From assembly GCA_021404525.1 (NCBI GenBank), contig JAAWWE010000003.1, forward strand, positions 62,001-126,000: a stretch of 64,000 nucleotides of DNA. Reading direction: 5' to 3'. Of the stretch, positions 43,764 through 53,615 are shown piece after piece (position 1 is the stretch's first letter; each line of letters begins with the position of its first letter). The position numbers and the translations under genes were made by a program. Source of the DNA: Rhodobiaceae bacterium (GTDB taxonomy: Bacteria; Pseudomonadota; Alphaproteobacteria; Parvibaculales; Parvibaculaceae). The notes beneath the pieces are model-generated. The model was not told where the DNA came from. It searched no databases and saw nothing but the letters and a program-made list of their open reading frames with translations.

Positions 43764-44750
43764 ATGTCCGGAGCGCGCAGATATTACCTAGCTTTTATTG
43801 GGCTTGTGGCCGCTTTCGCCCTGACGGCGTGTTCAGAAGCGCCGAGTCAGCCTCTGCGGGTCGGCATTAACCCCTGGCCCGGATATGCGCCGCTGTTCCT
43901 GGCCGCTGAGAAGGGTTTCTTTGCAGAGGAAGGCGTTGATGTTGAACTCATCGAGCTTTCATCTCTTGCTGACGTCCGCCGCGCTTTTGAGCGAGGGCAG
44001 ACCGACGGTATGGCGTCGAGTCTCGTGGAAGTGCTGGATGCGGATCGAAACTCCGACCGGGCTCCAGTTATTGCCCTCATGGCCGACTATTCCAACGGTG
44101 CGGACGTGATCCTTGCCAAAAAGGAACTCACCAATGTGGCCGCTCTCAAAGGCCAACGGATAGGTTTGGAACCGAGTTCTCTCAATCGGTTCATTCTTGC
44201 CCGCGCGCTTGCCCAAGGCGGACTGTCGATGGATGACGTAGAGATTGTCAGTTTGCCGCAAGTAGGCCTTCGAGAGGCAGTGGAGGCGGGCGCTGTTGAC
44301 GCTGTGGTCACCTACCCTCCCATTTCTACAGATATTGCAAGAACAGGGCTCTTTTCTCAGATGTTCTCTTCGGCGGATATTCCCGGTGAGGTTTCTGATG
44401 TGGTGTCGTTTGATCGTGAGACGGCGTCCCGACGGTCAGCTGATTTGAACGCCTTTGTCCGCGCGTGGGGGCGGGCTGTCGAGTCCATTCGGTCGAACCC
44501 GGAAGAGAGCTATGCCTTGATTGGGCGACATATCGGTATGGCAACCGATGACCTTGAGAGTGCCTATCAGGGTATCGAGCTGATTACGTTGGAGCAGCAG
44601 ACAGCTTTCTTGAGGACCGATGGGCCGTTGGCCGACGGTATTCAGACGCTCAGTGCAATCCTGTGGCCCGAGGGAGAGGACGAAGATTCCCACTCGGTCG
44701 GTCGTTTCTTCCGAGAGTCGGCGCACGCCTCTTGGTCAGGTGTGGAATAG
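43764..44750 (+). CDS. Substrate-binding lipoprotein (NMT1/SsuA-like, orphan)
   Basis: 328 residues from ATG 43764. Lipoprotein signal with lipobox LTAC (Cys near residue 22). The mature part follows the NMT1/ThiY-like periplasmic-binding fold: LRVGINPWPGYAPLFLAAEK, GFFAEEGVDVELIELSSLAD and GQRIGLEPSSLNRFILARAL. No ABC permease or ATPase gene is near. Its stop lies 4 bp before the GGDEF-EAL gene, so it more likely presents a ligand to that membrane enzyme than feeds a transporter. Confidence 0.87.
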   Translation: MSGARRYYLAFIGLVAAFALTACSEAPSQPLRVGINPWPGYAPLFLAAEKGFFAEEGVDVELIELSSLADVRRAFERGQTDGMASSLVEVLDADRNSDRAPVIALMADYSNGADVILAKKELTNVAALKGQRIGLEPSSLNRFILARALAQGGLSMDDVEIVSLPQVGLREAVEAGAVDAVVTYPPISTDIARTGLFSQMFSSADIPGEVSDVVSFDRETASRRSADLNAFVRAWGRAVESIRSNPEESYALIGRHIGMATDDLESAYQGIELITLEQQTAFLRTDGPLADGIQTLSAILWPEGEDEDSHSVGRFFRESAHASWSGVE

Positions 44751-44754
44751 ACAC

Positions 44755-46890
44755 ATGTCAATCGACACAGGGTCCTGGCTCGATAATCTGTCTGTAAAGT
44801 GGAAGATCCTTGCGCCATTCTGCTTTCTTGCAGCCGTGATTGGGCTCTCGCTCATTGCGCTTTTCTTCGTGGCATTCAGTCGATATCAGGACTCTGTTGT
44901 TGAAGACCGCGCAGAGCATCTGTCCAACAGCTTGGTCTATGCCCTGGAGACAATGCGGTATCACACTGAGTTGGAGAGATATGTAGCGATCCTTGGGGCT
45001 GAGCCCGATGTCGATCTTATTCTCATCGTTGATCCCACCAACGAATATGTGTTTGTGAGTAACCGTCTCGCTTTCCGGGAAAGCACGGCGCGGGATCTCA
45101 CAGACGATGCACTGGTTTCAGAAGTTCTCCGAAGCATCAACGAACCGGCGTCGCGCAGAACGCTGATGTGGGGAGGTAATACAGCGAGCTACGCTGTGGT
45201 TGCGCCGAGTTTGCGGCTTGATGGGGCAGCCTCTCGTGAGCTTGTCGTTTTTGTGCGCTTGAAAACCAAGAGTGTGACCGCGCAGTCCAGCGGGATGGCG
45301 CAACAATTGGCGATCGGTTTCCTGGCTGCACTCGCGCTTGCGATGCTTGTGGCATCGAAGCTTCTCTATGATCTGGTGATCTCTCCCTTGTCCAAATTGT
45401 CGGCGATCGCACATACTCGTATGGTCGATCATGAGACCATGGCTCCCTTTACACGTCGCCTTGATGAGTTTGGCGAACTTGCGCGCAGTGTTCTTCAGTC
45501 CTTTACCGAGGCACGCGAAAACGCGAACCGGTTTGAACAGCAGGCACAGAGCGACAGTCTGACGGGGCTTGGAAACCGTGTCCTGTTTAAAGAGCGACTG
45601 CATCTCGCTTTGGCCCATGCGGAACGGTCAGGCAAGATTGTCGCGCTCATGATCCTTGATCTCGATAACTTCAAGGATGTGAACGACACGCTTGGACATG
45701 ATGTAGGTGATCTGCTCCTCCAGCGTGTCGCGACAATTCTTAAAGAGAGTTCCCGGCAGGTGGATACGGTCGTTCGCTTGGGCGGCGACGAGTTTGCGAT
45801 CATCGTTGACGATCTTGATCGCATCGATGGTGTGGTTGTGCATGCAAACCGGATCCTAGAGGCCTTGTCTGAGCCTCAAATGATTCACGGTCATCAGGTC
45901 CATCCGGGGGGCAGTATTGGCATTACCAGCTACCCGCAGGATGCACGAGATCCTGAGGTTCTTCTAAAGAATGCTGATTTGGCGCTCTATCGTGCGAAAG
46001 CGGAGGGCCGTGGAAACATTCAGCTATATCGTCATGAGCTGCATTTGAAGGTGATTGAACGCAATGCCATTGAGAGGGACCTGCGGACCGCCATTACTGA
46101 AAATCAGTTCGTGCTCTACTATCAATTGAAGGTTGATACTGAAACCGGCGGGATTGTCGGTGCTGAGGCACTTATTCGCTGGCGTCACCCGGAACGGGGC
46201 ATGATCCCGCCGGATGTGTTTATTCCGGTTGCGGAAAAAAACGGCAGTATCTGCAAGCTCACGGATTGGGTGCTTGCCGAGGCATGCGCTGAAATTCGAC
46301 GTATGATGGACATGGGATTGCCCCCGGTAAGTGTGGCGGTGAATGTGTCTGCGCTGGACCTGCGCCGGCCAGACTTTACAGATCAGGTGGCGGCCACCCT
46401 TGTTCGCGCTGGCGTGTCTCCAAAGTATCTTGAGATCGAAGTGACAGAGAGCACGGTGATGCATGATGTTGATCAGGTGATCGGCACTCTGCGGCGCCTT
46501 AGAGCGCTGGGTGTCAGCATCAGCATTGATGATTTCGGTACGGGCTATTCCTCTCTTGCTTATCTCAAGCAATTCCCCGTTCAGACATTGAAAATCGACC
46601 GCAGCTTTGTGTCCGATATGACGGATGATTTGAACAGTCACGCTATTCCGCAGCTGATCGTTGATCTTGCCCGCAATCTGGGTGTCAGCGTGATTGCTGA
46701 GGGTGTGGAGACTGAGGAGCAGCGAGAGCTCCTTTTGTCTATGGGGTGTGGTCAGGCGCAGGGCTATCTGTTCAGTCCGCCGGTCCCCTCTGCTGCCTTT
46801 GTTGAGATGCTCGAAGAGAAGGTTTGTTTCCCGCGGGAAAACAAACTTGGGGAAACCACCGAATCTCCTTTGCCTGTTTCCGTCGCGTAA
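44755..46890 (+). CDS. Membrane GGDEF-EAL cyclic-di-GMP enzyme
   Basis: 711 residues from ATG 44755; a longer frame to 44620 would overlap the lipoprotein gene heavily. TM1 is near residues 20-42, a periplasmic domain of about 140 residues follows, then TM2 near 184-206, a short linker, the GGDEF domain with intact RLGGDEFAII (near 343) and an RxxD inhibitory site (RQVD) five residues before it, and an EAL domain with GAEALIRWRHP (near 471) and DDFGTGYSSL. Both domains look active, so it may make and degrade c-di-GMP. The periplasmic domain is the likely partner of the lipoprotein. Confidence 0.9.
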   Translation: MSIDTGSWLDNLSVKWKILAPFCFLAAVIGLSLIALFFVAFSRYQDSVVEDRAEHLSNSLVYALETMRYHTELERYVAILGAEPDVDLILIVDPTNEYVFVSNRLAFRESTARDLTDDALVSEVLRSINEPASRRTLMWGGNTASYAVVAPSLRLDGAASRELVVFVRLKTKSVTAQSSGMAQQLAIGFLAALALAMLVASKLLYDLVISPLSKLSAIAHTRMVDHETMAPFTRRLDEFGELARSVLQSFTEARENANRFEQQAQSDSLTGLGNRVLFKERLHLALAHAERSGKIVALMILDLDNFKDVNDTLGHDVGDLLLQRVATILKESSRQVDTVVRLGGDEFAIIVDDLDRIDGVVVHANRILEALSEPQMIHGHQVHPGGSIGITSYPQDARDPEVLLKNADLALYRAKAEGRGNIQLYRHELHLKVIERNAIERDLRTAITENQFVLYYQLKVDTETGGIVGAEALIRWRHPERGMIPPDVFIPVAEKNGSICKLTDWVLAEACAEIRRMMDMGLPPVSVAVNVSALDLRRPDFTDQVAATLVRAGVSPKYLEIEVTESTVMHDVDQVIGTLRRLRALGVSISIDDFGTGYSSLAYLKQFPVQTLKIDRSFVSDMTDDLNSHAIPQLIVDLARNLGVSVIAEGVETEEQRELLLSMGCGQAQGYLFSPPVPSAAFVEMLEEKVCFPRENKLGETTESPLPVSVA

Positions 46891-47005
46891 TCTGCCCCTC
46901 TCTCGGCAGAAGATGACGCTATGCTCTCAGGCTGCTAGTAAACCCTCCAAAATGTCTCACCTATAGCGGTCTGTTGTCAGTGCCGTGTTGCTTGGAGGGT
47001 GTCTT

Positions 47006-48211
47006 ATGGATCTCGCATATGGTGCGGAATATGAAGCGTTTCGCGAGGATGTGAAGCGTTTCATTGAAGAGAATAAGGAAGCGTCGCCTCGTCAGAGTGG
47101 CACAGGCCGCCCGAACGCGGACCAGCGGAAGTGGCAGGACCTTTTAATCAAGAATGGCTATGCCGCGCGGACGATTCCTGCCGAATATGGTGGCTATGGT
47201 GCCGAACCAGATATTCTGAAAAGCCGGATCATCGCTGAAGAGTTCACTAAAGCCTCCCTCCCGTTGGGACTCGCCAGTCAGGGTGTGTCCATGCTGGTTC
47301 CGACACTGTTGGAGTTGGGAACGGAAGAACAGAAGAAGCAATGGATCGAACCGACCATTCGCGGGGACGTTGTTTGGTGTCAGGGCTATTCAGAGCCCGG
47401 CTCCGGGTCTGACCTTGCTAGCCTCCAAACCAAAGCGACGGAAGATGGTGATGATTTCATCATCAATGGTCAGAAGATCTGGACGAGTACGGCTCAGGTT
47501 TCTGACATGATTTTCTGTCTGGTGCGCACCGAGCCAGACGCCCGCAAGCATGAGGGGATCAGCTACCTGATCTTCTCCATGGACACACCGGGCATTGAAG
47601 TGCGGCCTTTGATGACGATGACGGGGTATGCAGAATTCAACGAAGTCTTTTTCACCGATGTACGGGTACCAAAAAACCAGATTGTTGCTGAGCGCGGGCA
47701 GGGCTGGTTCGTGGCCAATGCGACGCTGAAACATGAGCGGGGCATGCTGGGTGATCCCAACCAGGCCGGGACAAGGCTGGCTGCGATCATCGACCTGATG
47801 CACGAGGAAACTGTGTCGGGAGAGCGGTTGATCGATAACCCGCTTTTCAGAGATCGTCTGGTTCAATTGCAGGCGCGCGTGTCTGCGATGCAGTTCCATG
47901 GCATGCGGTTACTCACGGCAAGCGCCAAGAAAGAAGATCCGGGCATTGCTCGCCTGGTTGTGAAGTTGATGGGGTGTGAGCTCAATCATCAGCTGGCGGC
48001 GTTGGCGATCGATGCGCTGGGTGAACTTGGTGTGCTTTATGAGCGAAGTCCTCATCTGCGCGCCGGTGGTCGCTGGCAACGGTCTTACATGTTTGACCTC
48101 GGGCTTATCATCGGTGGTGGCACCGCGCAGATTCAAAAGAACATTATTTCTGAACGTGGTCTCGGCATGCCGCGCGAACCTAAACCCGCCCGCAAAGAAG
48201 GAGCTGCATAA
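47006..48211 (+). CDS. Acyl-CoA dehydrogenase
   Basis: 401 residues from ATG 47006 (GGAGGG upstream). ACAD order: YGGYGAEPDILKSRIIAEEF, WCQGYSEPGSGSDLASLQT, DDFIINGQKIWTSTAQVSD and a C-terminal LIIGGGTAQIQKNIISERGL. The stop and the start of the next ACAD gene overlap (TAATG), so the two are coupled. Adjacent unequal ACAD pairs are known to make heteromeric enzymes for bulky CoA substrates such as steroid side chains. That role is inferred here. Confidence 0.9.
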   Translation: MDLAYGAEYEAFREDVKRFIEENKEASPRQSGTGRPNADQRKWQDLLIKNGYAARTIPAEYGGYGAEPDILKSRIIAEEFTKASLPLGLASQGVSMLVPTLLELGTEEQKKQWIEPTIRGDVVWCQGYSEPGSGSDLASLQTKATEDGDDFIINGQKIWTSTAQVSDMIFCLVRTEPDARKHEGISYLIFSMDTPGIEVRPLMTMTGYAEFNEVFFTDVRVPKNQIVAERGQGWFVANATLKHERGMLGDPNQAGTRLAAIIDLMHEETVSGERLIDNPLFRDRLVQLQARVSAMQFHGMRLLTASAKKEDPGIARLVVKLMGCELNHQLAALAIDALGELGVLYERSPHLRAGGRWQRSYMFDLGLIIGGGTAQIQKNIISERGLGMPREPKPARKEGAA

Positions 48212-49296
48212 TGGAATTCGCTCTCTCCGAAGAACAAAGAATGTTGCAGGATACAGTGGGCCGGTTTCTCGCGGATGCTTCTGAACTGGACATCGTCCGT
48301 AAGTCCGCAGAGGCTCACGAAGCCTATTCGAAGGCGATTTGGTCGGGCTTTGCCGAACTTGGCGTCGCGGGCATTCTTATCCCAGAGGAATTTGGTGGCC
48401 TGGGCCTGGGTATGCTCGAAGCTGCGCTCATGTCTGAGATGACCGGGCGGCATGTGGCGCCGATCCCGTTTGTCGGAACCGCTGTCATGGCGCCGCTGGC
48501 GCTGGTCTTGGCGGGCAGCGATGAGCAGAAAGCCGCCTGGTTGCCGCGTCTTGCCAGTGGCGAAGTTGTTGCTGGTGTTGCGGTGACGGAAGCCATCGGT
48601 GCGCGCGATGGCGCTGGCGTTAACGTACAAGGCGATGTGCTTTCCGGTTCTGCTCTGTTTGTGATTGATGGGCCCGGCGCTGACATTTTTATCGTCGCTG
48701 ATAAGGAAGGAGCCCTCTTCTTGGTTGAGGCTTCCGCCAAAGGCCTGGAGCGTATTGATCTCACAACAATCGACCTGACACGGCCGGTCTCAGAACTGCG
48801 TTTTGAGAATGTCACTGCAGAGCGTTTGCCAAATAGTGGGCCCGCGGTCGTACAGCAGATAATTGATGCGGGACGCACCATGGTTGCTGCGGACACGTTG
48901 GGTGCCGGCCAGATGATGATCGAAAAGGCGGTCGACTATGCCAAGGAGCGCAAGCAATTTGGCCGGGTGATCGGGTCGTTCCAGGCTGTGAAGCATCTGT
49001 GTGCTGAAATGGCAGCGGAGCTTGAACCCTGTCGGTCGCTTGTCTGGTATGCGGCCTATGCTCAAGACGCGATCCCAGAGGAAGGGGCGCTTATGTCCTG
49101 CCATGCTAAGGCACATCTTTCAGAAGTCGGGCGGTTTGTTGCGCGTACCTCAACAGAGGTGCATGGCGGTATGGGCTTCACCGACCTTGTGGGGCTTCAC
49201 TATTGGTTCAAACGGATCGGTCTGGACCGGCAACTGCTGGGCGGTCCTGAAAGGGTGCGTGAAGAAGCCGCGCGTCTGCAAGGCTGGGCGGCTTAG
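48211..49296 (+). CDS. Acyl-CoA dehydrogenase (second subunit-like)
   Basis: 361 residues, shorter than a full ACAD (about 380-400). Features: GILIPEEFGGLGLGMLEAAL, a weakly conserved FAD/substrate middle domain (AVTEAIGARDGAGVNVQG instead of the usual SEPxAGSD), and C-terminal KERKQFGRVIGSFQAVKHLC. The degenerate middle domain supports a heteromeric partner of the upstream gene rather than an independent enzyme. Confidence 0.88.
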   Translation: MEFALSEEQRMLQDTVGRFLADASELDIVRKSAEAHEAYSKAIWSGFAELGVAGILIPEEFGGLGLGMLEAALMSEMTGRHVAPIPFVGTAVMAPLALVLAGSDEQKAAWLPRLASGEVVAGVAVTEAIGARDGAGVNVQGDVLSGSALFVIDGPGADIFIVADKEGALFLVEASAKGLERIDLTTIDLTRPVSELRFENVTAERLPNSGPAVVQQIIDAGRTMVAADTLGAGQMMIEKAVDYAKERKQFGRVIGSFQAVKHLCAEMAAELEPCRSLVWYAAYAQDAIPEEGALMSCHAKAHLSEVGRFVARTSTEVHGGMGFTDLVGLHYWFKRIGLDRQLLGGPERVREEAARLQGWAA

Positions 49297-49394
49297 CTAA
49301 GCGCTGCTTTTCGCACTTGGTTCTTTTCTCCCGGGGCGCTTGAGGCTAAGGTCTAAGAAAAATAGACCGAAGTCTAGTTTTGGGAGAAAGAGAC

Positions 49395-50477
49395 ATGCGT
49401 GCAGCAATTTTCAGAGATGGCGACATGGTCGTCGATACATTGCCGGATCCAACCCCTGGCGAAGGTCAGGTCGTGGTCAAAACACTGGCTTGCGGCATTT
49501 GCGGGTCGGACCTTCATGCCTTTCATCATGCACCGAAGATGGTCGAAGTGGCAGAACGCTCCGGCGGCGGGTTCGGCATGGATCTGAAGCGCGACATTGT
49601 CTTCGGGCATGAGTTTTGTGCAGAGGTGCTTGATTATGGGCCAGGGGCTCAAAAAACACTGAAGCCTGGAACGCGCGTTTGTTCCATGCCCATTGCGTTT
49701 GGGGCTGATGGCGTCAGCGGTGTTGGCTACTCAAACGATTATCCTGGTGGCTATGCGGAACAAATGGTTCTGAATGAGATGATGTTGTTGGAGGTGCCCA
49801 ACGGGCTTCCAACAGATCAGGCAGCCCTTACTGAGCCTATGGCGGTCGGATGGCATGCCGTCAAAAAGGCAAACATCACTGAAGAGGATGTGGCGCTTGT
49901 CATTGGCTGCGGGCCTGTTGGGCTGGCGGTTATTGCAGGTCTCAAGATTGCGGGCGTTAGTCCCATCATCGCATCTGATTTTTCGCCGGCGCGCCGCAAA
50001 CTGGCTGAAACAATGGGCGCGGACATTGTGCTCGACCCGGCGGAGACGTCTCCTTATGAACGATGGAAGGATGAAGCTGCGCCAGAAGGGTATGACCCCA
50101 AAAACTGGATGACCATGATGGGGATTGGACCGCAATTGCGCCCAGGTGTGATCTTTGAGTGTGTGGGAGTGCCCGGTATCATCCAGCAGATTCTCGAAGG
50201 CGCGCCGAAAGCTGCCCGGATTGTTGTTGTCGGTGTCTGCATGGAGCCCGATCATTTTGAACCCTTTTTTGGGATCAATAAGGAACTGAATGTGCAATTT
50301 GTGCTCGGCTATTCGCCGGAAGAGTTTGCAGAAACACTCGGGTTCCTGGCAGAGGGAAAAATCAAAGCCGAGCCTTTGGTCACCGATAAAGTGGGTGTTG
50401 AGGGGGTCAAAAACGCTTTTGAAGAACTGGCAAACCCGGAGAAACACGCGAAAATCTTGGTTGAACCCTGGCGGTAG
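49395..50477 (+). CDS. Zinc-type alcohol dehydrogenase (MDR family)
   Basis: 360 residues from ATG 49395 (GGGAGAAAGAG upstream; TTG 49380 is an alternative). Catalytic-zinc motifs LACGICGSDLHAFHH and VFGHEFCAEV, and the Rossmann motif VIGCGPVGLAVIAGLK. The structural-zinc loop with four Cys, present in many MDR enzymes, is missing. Substrate probably an alcohol; it follows the ACAD pair and may act in the same route. A terminator follows. Confidence 0.88.
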   Translation: MRAAIFRDGDMVVDTLPDPTPGEGQVVVKTLACGICGSDLHAFHHAPKMVEVAERSGGGFGMDLKRDIVFGHEFCAEVLDYGPGAQKTLKPGTRVCSMPIAFGADGVSGVGYSNDYPGGYAEQMVLNEMMLLEVPNGLPTDQAALTEPMAVGWHAVKKANITEEDVALVIGCGPVGLAVIAGLKIAGVSPIIASDFSPARRKLAETMGADIVLDPAETSPYERWKDEAAPEGYDPKNWMTMMGIGPQLRPGVIFECVGVPGIIQQILEGAPKAARIVVVGVCMEPDHFEPFFGINKELNVQFVLGYSPEEFAETLGFLAEGKIKAEPLVTDKVGVEGVKNAFEELANPEKHAKILVEPWR

Positions 50478-50512
50478 GTTTTCCTTATTATCTTCAAAGA
50501 GTTAAGGTGTTT

Positions 50513-50547
50513 CGGCGTGGTCCATTTGTGGGCTGCGCCGTTTTTTT
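50513..50547 (+). terminator. Rho-independent terminator after the alcohol dehydrogenase gene
   Basis: CGGCG pairs with CGCCG, with CCA/TGG pairing inside, followed by a run of seven T residues. Confidence 0.7.
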
Positions 50548-50629
50548 GCCATGATCTCGGCACGCGTGCGCCTTTCACATCGCCTATATTCATTAGGAAG
50601 AAATAATAATCAAAAGGAGGTTCTGTCCC

Positions 50630-51622
50630 ATGTCCGGTGGAACAATTTTCGTTCTTGTGCTGCTCGCTCTCGCCCTTGTGATTCTGATCAAGGCGGTTGT
50701 CATGGTGCCGCAGGGATTTGTCTACACGGTAGAACGGTTTGGCCGCTACACGAAGAGCCTTCAACCTGGCCTGTCGATCATCACGCCCTTCATCAACCGT
50801 ATTGGGAACAAAGTGAATGTGATGGAGCGGGTTCTTGATGTGCCCAGCCAGGAAGTGATTACGCGCGACAATGCGATGGTCACGGCCGACGGTGTTGTCT
50901 TCTTTCAGGTGATGGATGCTGCGCAGGCGTCTTACGAAGTGAATGACCTTGAATATGCGATCCTCAACCTCACCATGACAAATACGCGGACGGTGATGGG
51001 GAGTATGGATCTGGACGAACTTCTGAGCCAACGAGACAAGATCAATGCGCAACTTCTTGCCGTGGTTGATGAGGCGACCAATCCCTGGGGTGTGAAAGTT
51101 ACCCGTATTGAAATTAAAGACATTAATCCGCCTCGCGATCTGGTGGACGCGATGGCGCGTCAGATGAAGGCGGAACGTGATAAGCGTGCGACTATCCTTG
51201 AGGCTGAGGGTGACAGGCAATCGGAGATCCTGAAGGCGGAAGGTCAGAAGCGTGGCGCCATTCTGGAAGCTGAAGGGCGTAAAGAAGCGGCCTTCCGCGA
51301 CGCCGAGGCTCGTGAACGCGAAGCCCAGGCGGAAGCCCAGGCGACGGCTGATGTAAGTAAGGCGATTGCCGATGGGGATGTTCAGGCCATCAATTACTTC
51401 GTGGCAACCAAATATGTGGAAGCATTGCAGGCAGTTGCTTCAGCGCCTAACCAGAAACTGGTGATGATGCCGCTTGAAGCATCGAGCCTGATCGGCGCGA
51501 TTGGTGGCATCTCTGAAATTGCCAAAGATGCTTTTGGCAAGGATGGTGACGGGCCACAGGGCGGCGGAAGTGGTTCCAGCGGCGGTTCAAGCTCCGTTCC
51601 TCGCGTCACGCCGGGGGCATAA
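50630..51622 (+). CDS. SPFH/band-7 (stomatin/QmcA-like) membrane protein
   Basis: 330 residues with AGGAGG upstream. N-terminal TM ([19 protein letters not shown]), SPFH core ([38 protein letters not shown]), a long charged coiled coil rich in Ala/Glu ([18 protein letters not shown]), and a Gly/Ser tail. Family proteins form large rings at the membrane that organise proteases or lipid domains. Four bases before the NfeD gene, the usual partner. Confidence 0.9.
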   Translation: MSGGTIFVLVLLALALVILIKAVVMVPQGFVYTVERFGRYTKSLQPGLSIITPFINRIGNKVNVMERVLDVPSQEVITRDNAMVTADGVVFFQVMDAAQASYEVNDLEYAILNLTMTNTRTVMGSMDLDELLSQRDKINAQLLAVVDEATNPWGVKVTRIEIKDINPPRDLVDAMARQMKAERDKRATILEAEGDRQSEILKAEGQKRGAILEAEGRKEAAFRDAEAREREAQAEAQATADVSKAIADGDVQAINYFVATKYVEALQAVASAPNQKLVMMPLEASSLIGAIGGISEIAKDAFGKDGDGPQGGGSGSSGGSSSVPRVTPGA

Positions 51623-51625
51623 GTC

Positions 51626-52072
51626 ATGCAGGAATTTTTCACTAGCTGGGGCAGCTGGACCTGGCTCATCCTTGCGGTTGCACTGGCTGCGCTGGAAATG
51701 GTTGTTCCCGGCATTCTGCTGATCTGGCTGGCGGGTGCGGCAATGGTGGTGGCGCTGATTGATCTGTTGTTGCCGCTTGATTGGCAGGCTGAAGTGGCTT
51801 TGTTCGCTGTCCTGTCGGTTCTCTTCGCCTATGCTGGCTATCGCTGGTCAAACCAGCCGGGTCAGCAGGCGTCTGACAAACCGAACCTCAATATGCGAGG
51901 CCAGTCTTATGTGGGCCGCACGTTTGTTGTTGCAGAAGCGATCCAAAATGGGCGGGGTAAGGTGAAAGTTGGCGATACCCTATGGGCGGTGTCGGGCTCT
52001 GATGCGGAAGTTGGTCAGTCGGTGCAGGTAACAGGCGTGGACGGGACCATGTTGGTCGTTGAACCTGTGTGA
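51626..52072 (+). CDS. NfeD family membrane protein
   Basis: 148 residues of the short NfeD type: three TM segments at about 12-80 (WTWLILAVALAALEMVVPG and following), then a C-terminal OB-fold (SYVGRTFVVAEAIQNGRGKV, VGDTLWAVSGSDAEVG). The partner of the SPFH protein upstream, with which it is thought to form a membrane-quality-control complex. A terminator follows. Confidence 0.9.
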   Translation: MQEFFTSWGSWTWLILAVALAALEMVVPGILLIWLAGAAMVVALIDLLLPLDWQAEVALFAVLSVLFAYAGYRWSNQPGQQASDKPNLNMRGQSYVGRTFVVAEAIQNGRGKVKVGDTLWAVSGSDAEVGQSVQVTGVDGTMLVVEPV

Positions 52073-52090
52073 GGTTTGTTCATGCAGAAC

Positions 52091-52119
52091 AAAGCCCGGC
52101 GCAAGCGCCGGGCTTTTTT
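52091..52119 (+). terminator. Rho-independent terminator after nfeD
   Basis: AAAGCCCGGCGC pairs perfectly with GCGCCGGGCTTT around AA, followed by T residues. The A-rich 5' flank means it could also work for the convergent chemoreceptor gene. Confidence 0.85.
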
Positions 52120-52142
52120 ATTGGTGCTGAATGGAGTGGCGC

Positions 52143-53600
52143 TTAGGCGGCGCGGATACTCTCCAGGAAGCGTCTTACTTCGCCATCGAGGCTTTCGGTA
52201 TAGCTGCTCAGTGACTGGAAGTTCTGCACGAGGTTTTCTGCGGCTTCACTGGTTTCGGTGATCCCGGTCTGGATACCACCTGCTTGACGCGTCATCTCTT
52301 CTGCCCCTTCGGCAGCAAGCTGTGTTGCCCGGGTGATCTCCGCAGTGGCTGCTGACTGCTCTTCGATCGCAGCAGCAATAGCGCCACTCACCGTACGCAT
52401 CTCGTCGATGCGCCCACGGATCGCCGATATGGAGCTCACCGTGCCATTTGTTGCCGCCTGAATTGAGTTGATCTGAGATGTGATCTCCTCCGTCGCTTTG
52501 GCGGTTTGACTTGCCAGGCTCTTAACCTCAGAGGCGACAACCGCAAATCCCTTCCCGGCATCACCGGCGCGGGCTGCTTCAATGGTTGCATTCAGAGCCA
52601 AAAGGTTGGTCTGTTCGGCAATGTCAGTGATGAGGCTGATAATCTCGCCGATTTTGTTTGCCGTTGTTGCCAATTCCTGAACCCGGCTATCGGCTTCTTC
52701 GGCGTCGCCAACAGCAGTTTCTGCCACATCGGTGGAGTGACCAACTTGTGTGGCAATTTCGCGAATGGACGCGGACATTTCTTCCGCAGCAGAAGCAACC
52801 ACCGTAACGTTTTCAGACGCCGTGGTGGATGATTGGGCTGCGGCACCGCTCTTCTCTGCCGCGCCGGAAGCTGTGTCGCTCATGATCCCAGCGACATTTG
52901 CCATGGCAGATGTTTCTTTGGTGACTGATGCGACAAGGCCGCCCACTGTTTCCTCAAACCGGGTCGCAACCTGGCTCATTGCCTCGGCGCGCTCGATTTC
53001 GCTTTTCTGCTGAAGTTTTTCGGTTTCGTCAGAAAGCAGTTCTGTCTGGGCCAAAGCTTCTTCTGCTTTTTCCAGGGATGCATCTGCGCTCTCAAATGCA
53101 TCGCGCATTTGTTTCACGGCCATCACCAGCACTGTCGTCTCGATGACAACGACGGCTGCGTGAACGGCAACGCGACCGAAGTCTGCACCGCCTGCCCATA
53201 AGAACTCTGGCACCAAAAAGTTGAAGCCAATGTGGTGAAGCGCGACGACACCAGCGGCTGCAAGCAATGCTCTGAAGTCGACAAAAACAATCAGGGTTGC
53301 TAGAGAGGCCATGAAGTAGAGATGTGCATCAATCTGCAATGCTGTGCCCTGAAGCTGAGCGACACAAAGCATCGCCATAACCATCAGGGAGACGGCGAAA
53401 GCATTTCTCACCATGGGCGAATTGCCGACCGTCTTCCAAAACGCAGTTGTTGCCCCTGCAAACAAGACAGCCGCTGCCGTTGCGATGAACCAGCCATTGC
53501 CCGTCCACATGCTGATTGCTGCGATCACCGGTACATGCGCCCACAAGTAGGGGAGCATGTAGGGGTATGACTTTTCCCGAATTTTGTCCGTCGTTTTCAT
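52143..53600 (-). CDS. Methyl-accepting chemotaxis protein with six-helix membrane sensor
   Basis: 485 residues. About six TM helices (residues about 15-165) containing [18 protein letters not shown] replace the usual periplasmic ligand domain. No HAMP domain is evident; a coiled-coil linker (about 165-215) leads to the MCP signalling domain (about 215-460) with the tip motif [20 protein letters not shown]. Membrane-embedded sensing of a hydrophobic or redox cue is plausible. It follows a small membrane-protein gene by 15 bp. Confidence 0.88.
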   Translation of the reverse strand: MKTTDKIREKSYPYMLPYLWAHVPVIAAISMWTGNGWFIATAAAVLFAGATTAFWKTVGNSPMVRNAFAVSLMVMAMLCVAQLQGTALQIDAHLYFMASLATLIVFVDFRALLAAAGVVALHHIGFNFLVPEFLWAGGADFGRVAVHAAVVVIETTVLVMAVKQMRDAFESADASLEKAEEALAQTELLSDETEKLQQKSEIERAEAMSQVATRFEETVGGLVASVTKETSAMANVAGIMSDTASGAAEKSGAAAQSSTTASENVTVVASAAEEMSASIREIATQVGHSTDVAETAVGDAEEADSRVQELATTANKIGEIISLITDIAEQTNLLALNATIEAARAGDAGKGFAVVASEVKSLASQTAKATEEITSQINSIQAATNGTVSSISAIRGRIDEMRTVSGAIAAAIEEQSAATAEITRATQLAAEGAEEMTRQAGGIQTGITETSEAAENLVQNFQSLSSYTESLDGEVRRFLESIRAA

Positions 53601-53615
53601 GTTTCTCGTCCCGCT

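Noticed and set aside
44620-44754. Upstream extension of the GGDEF-EAL gene
   Set aside because: It lies inside the lipoprotein gene; ATG 44755 follows the lipoprotein stop directly and starts before the first TM helix.
45118-45618. Minus-strand frame of 166 codons opposite the GGDEF-EAL gene
   Set aside because: Shadow of a well-supported coding frame; no family features.
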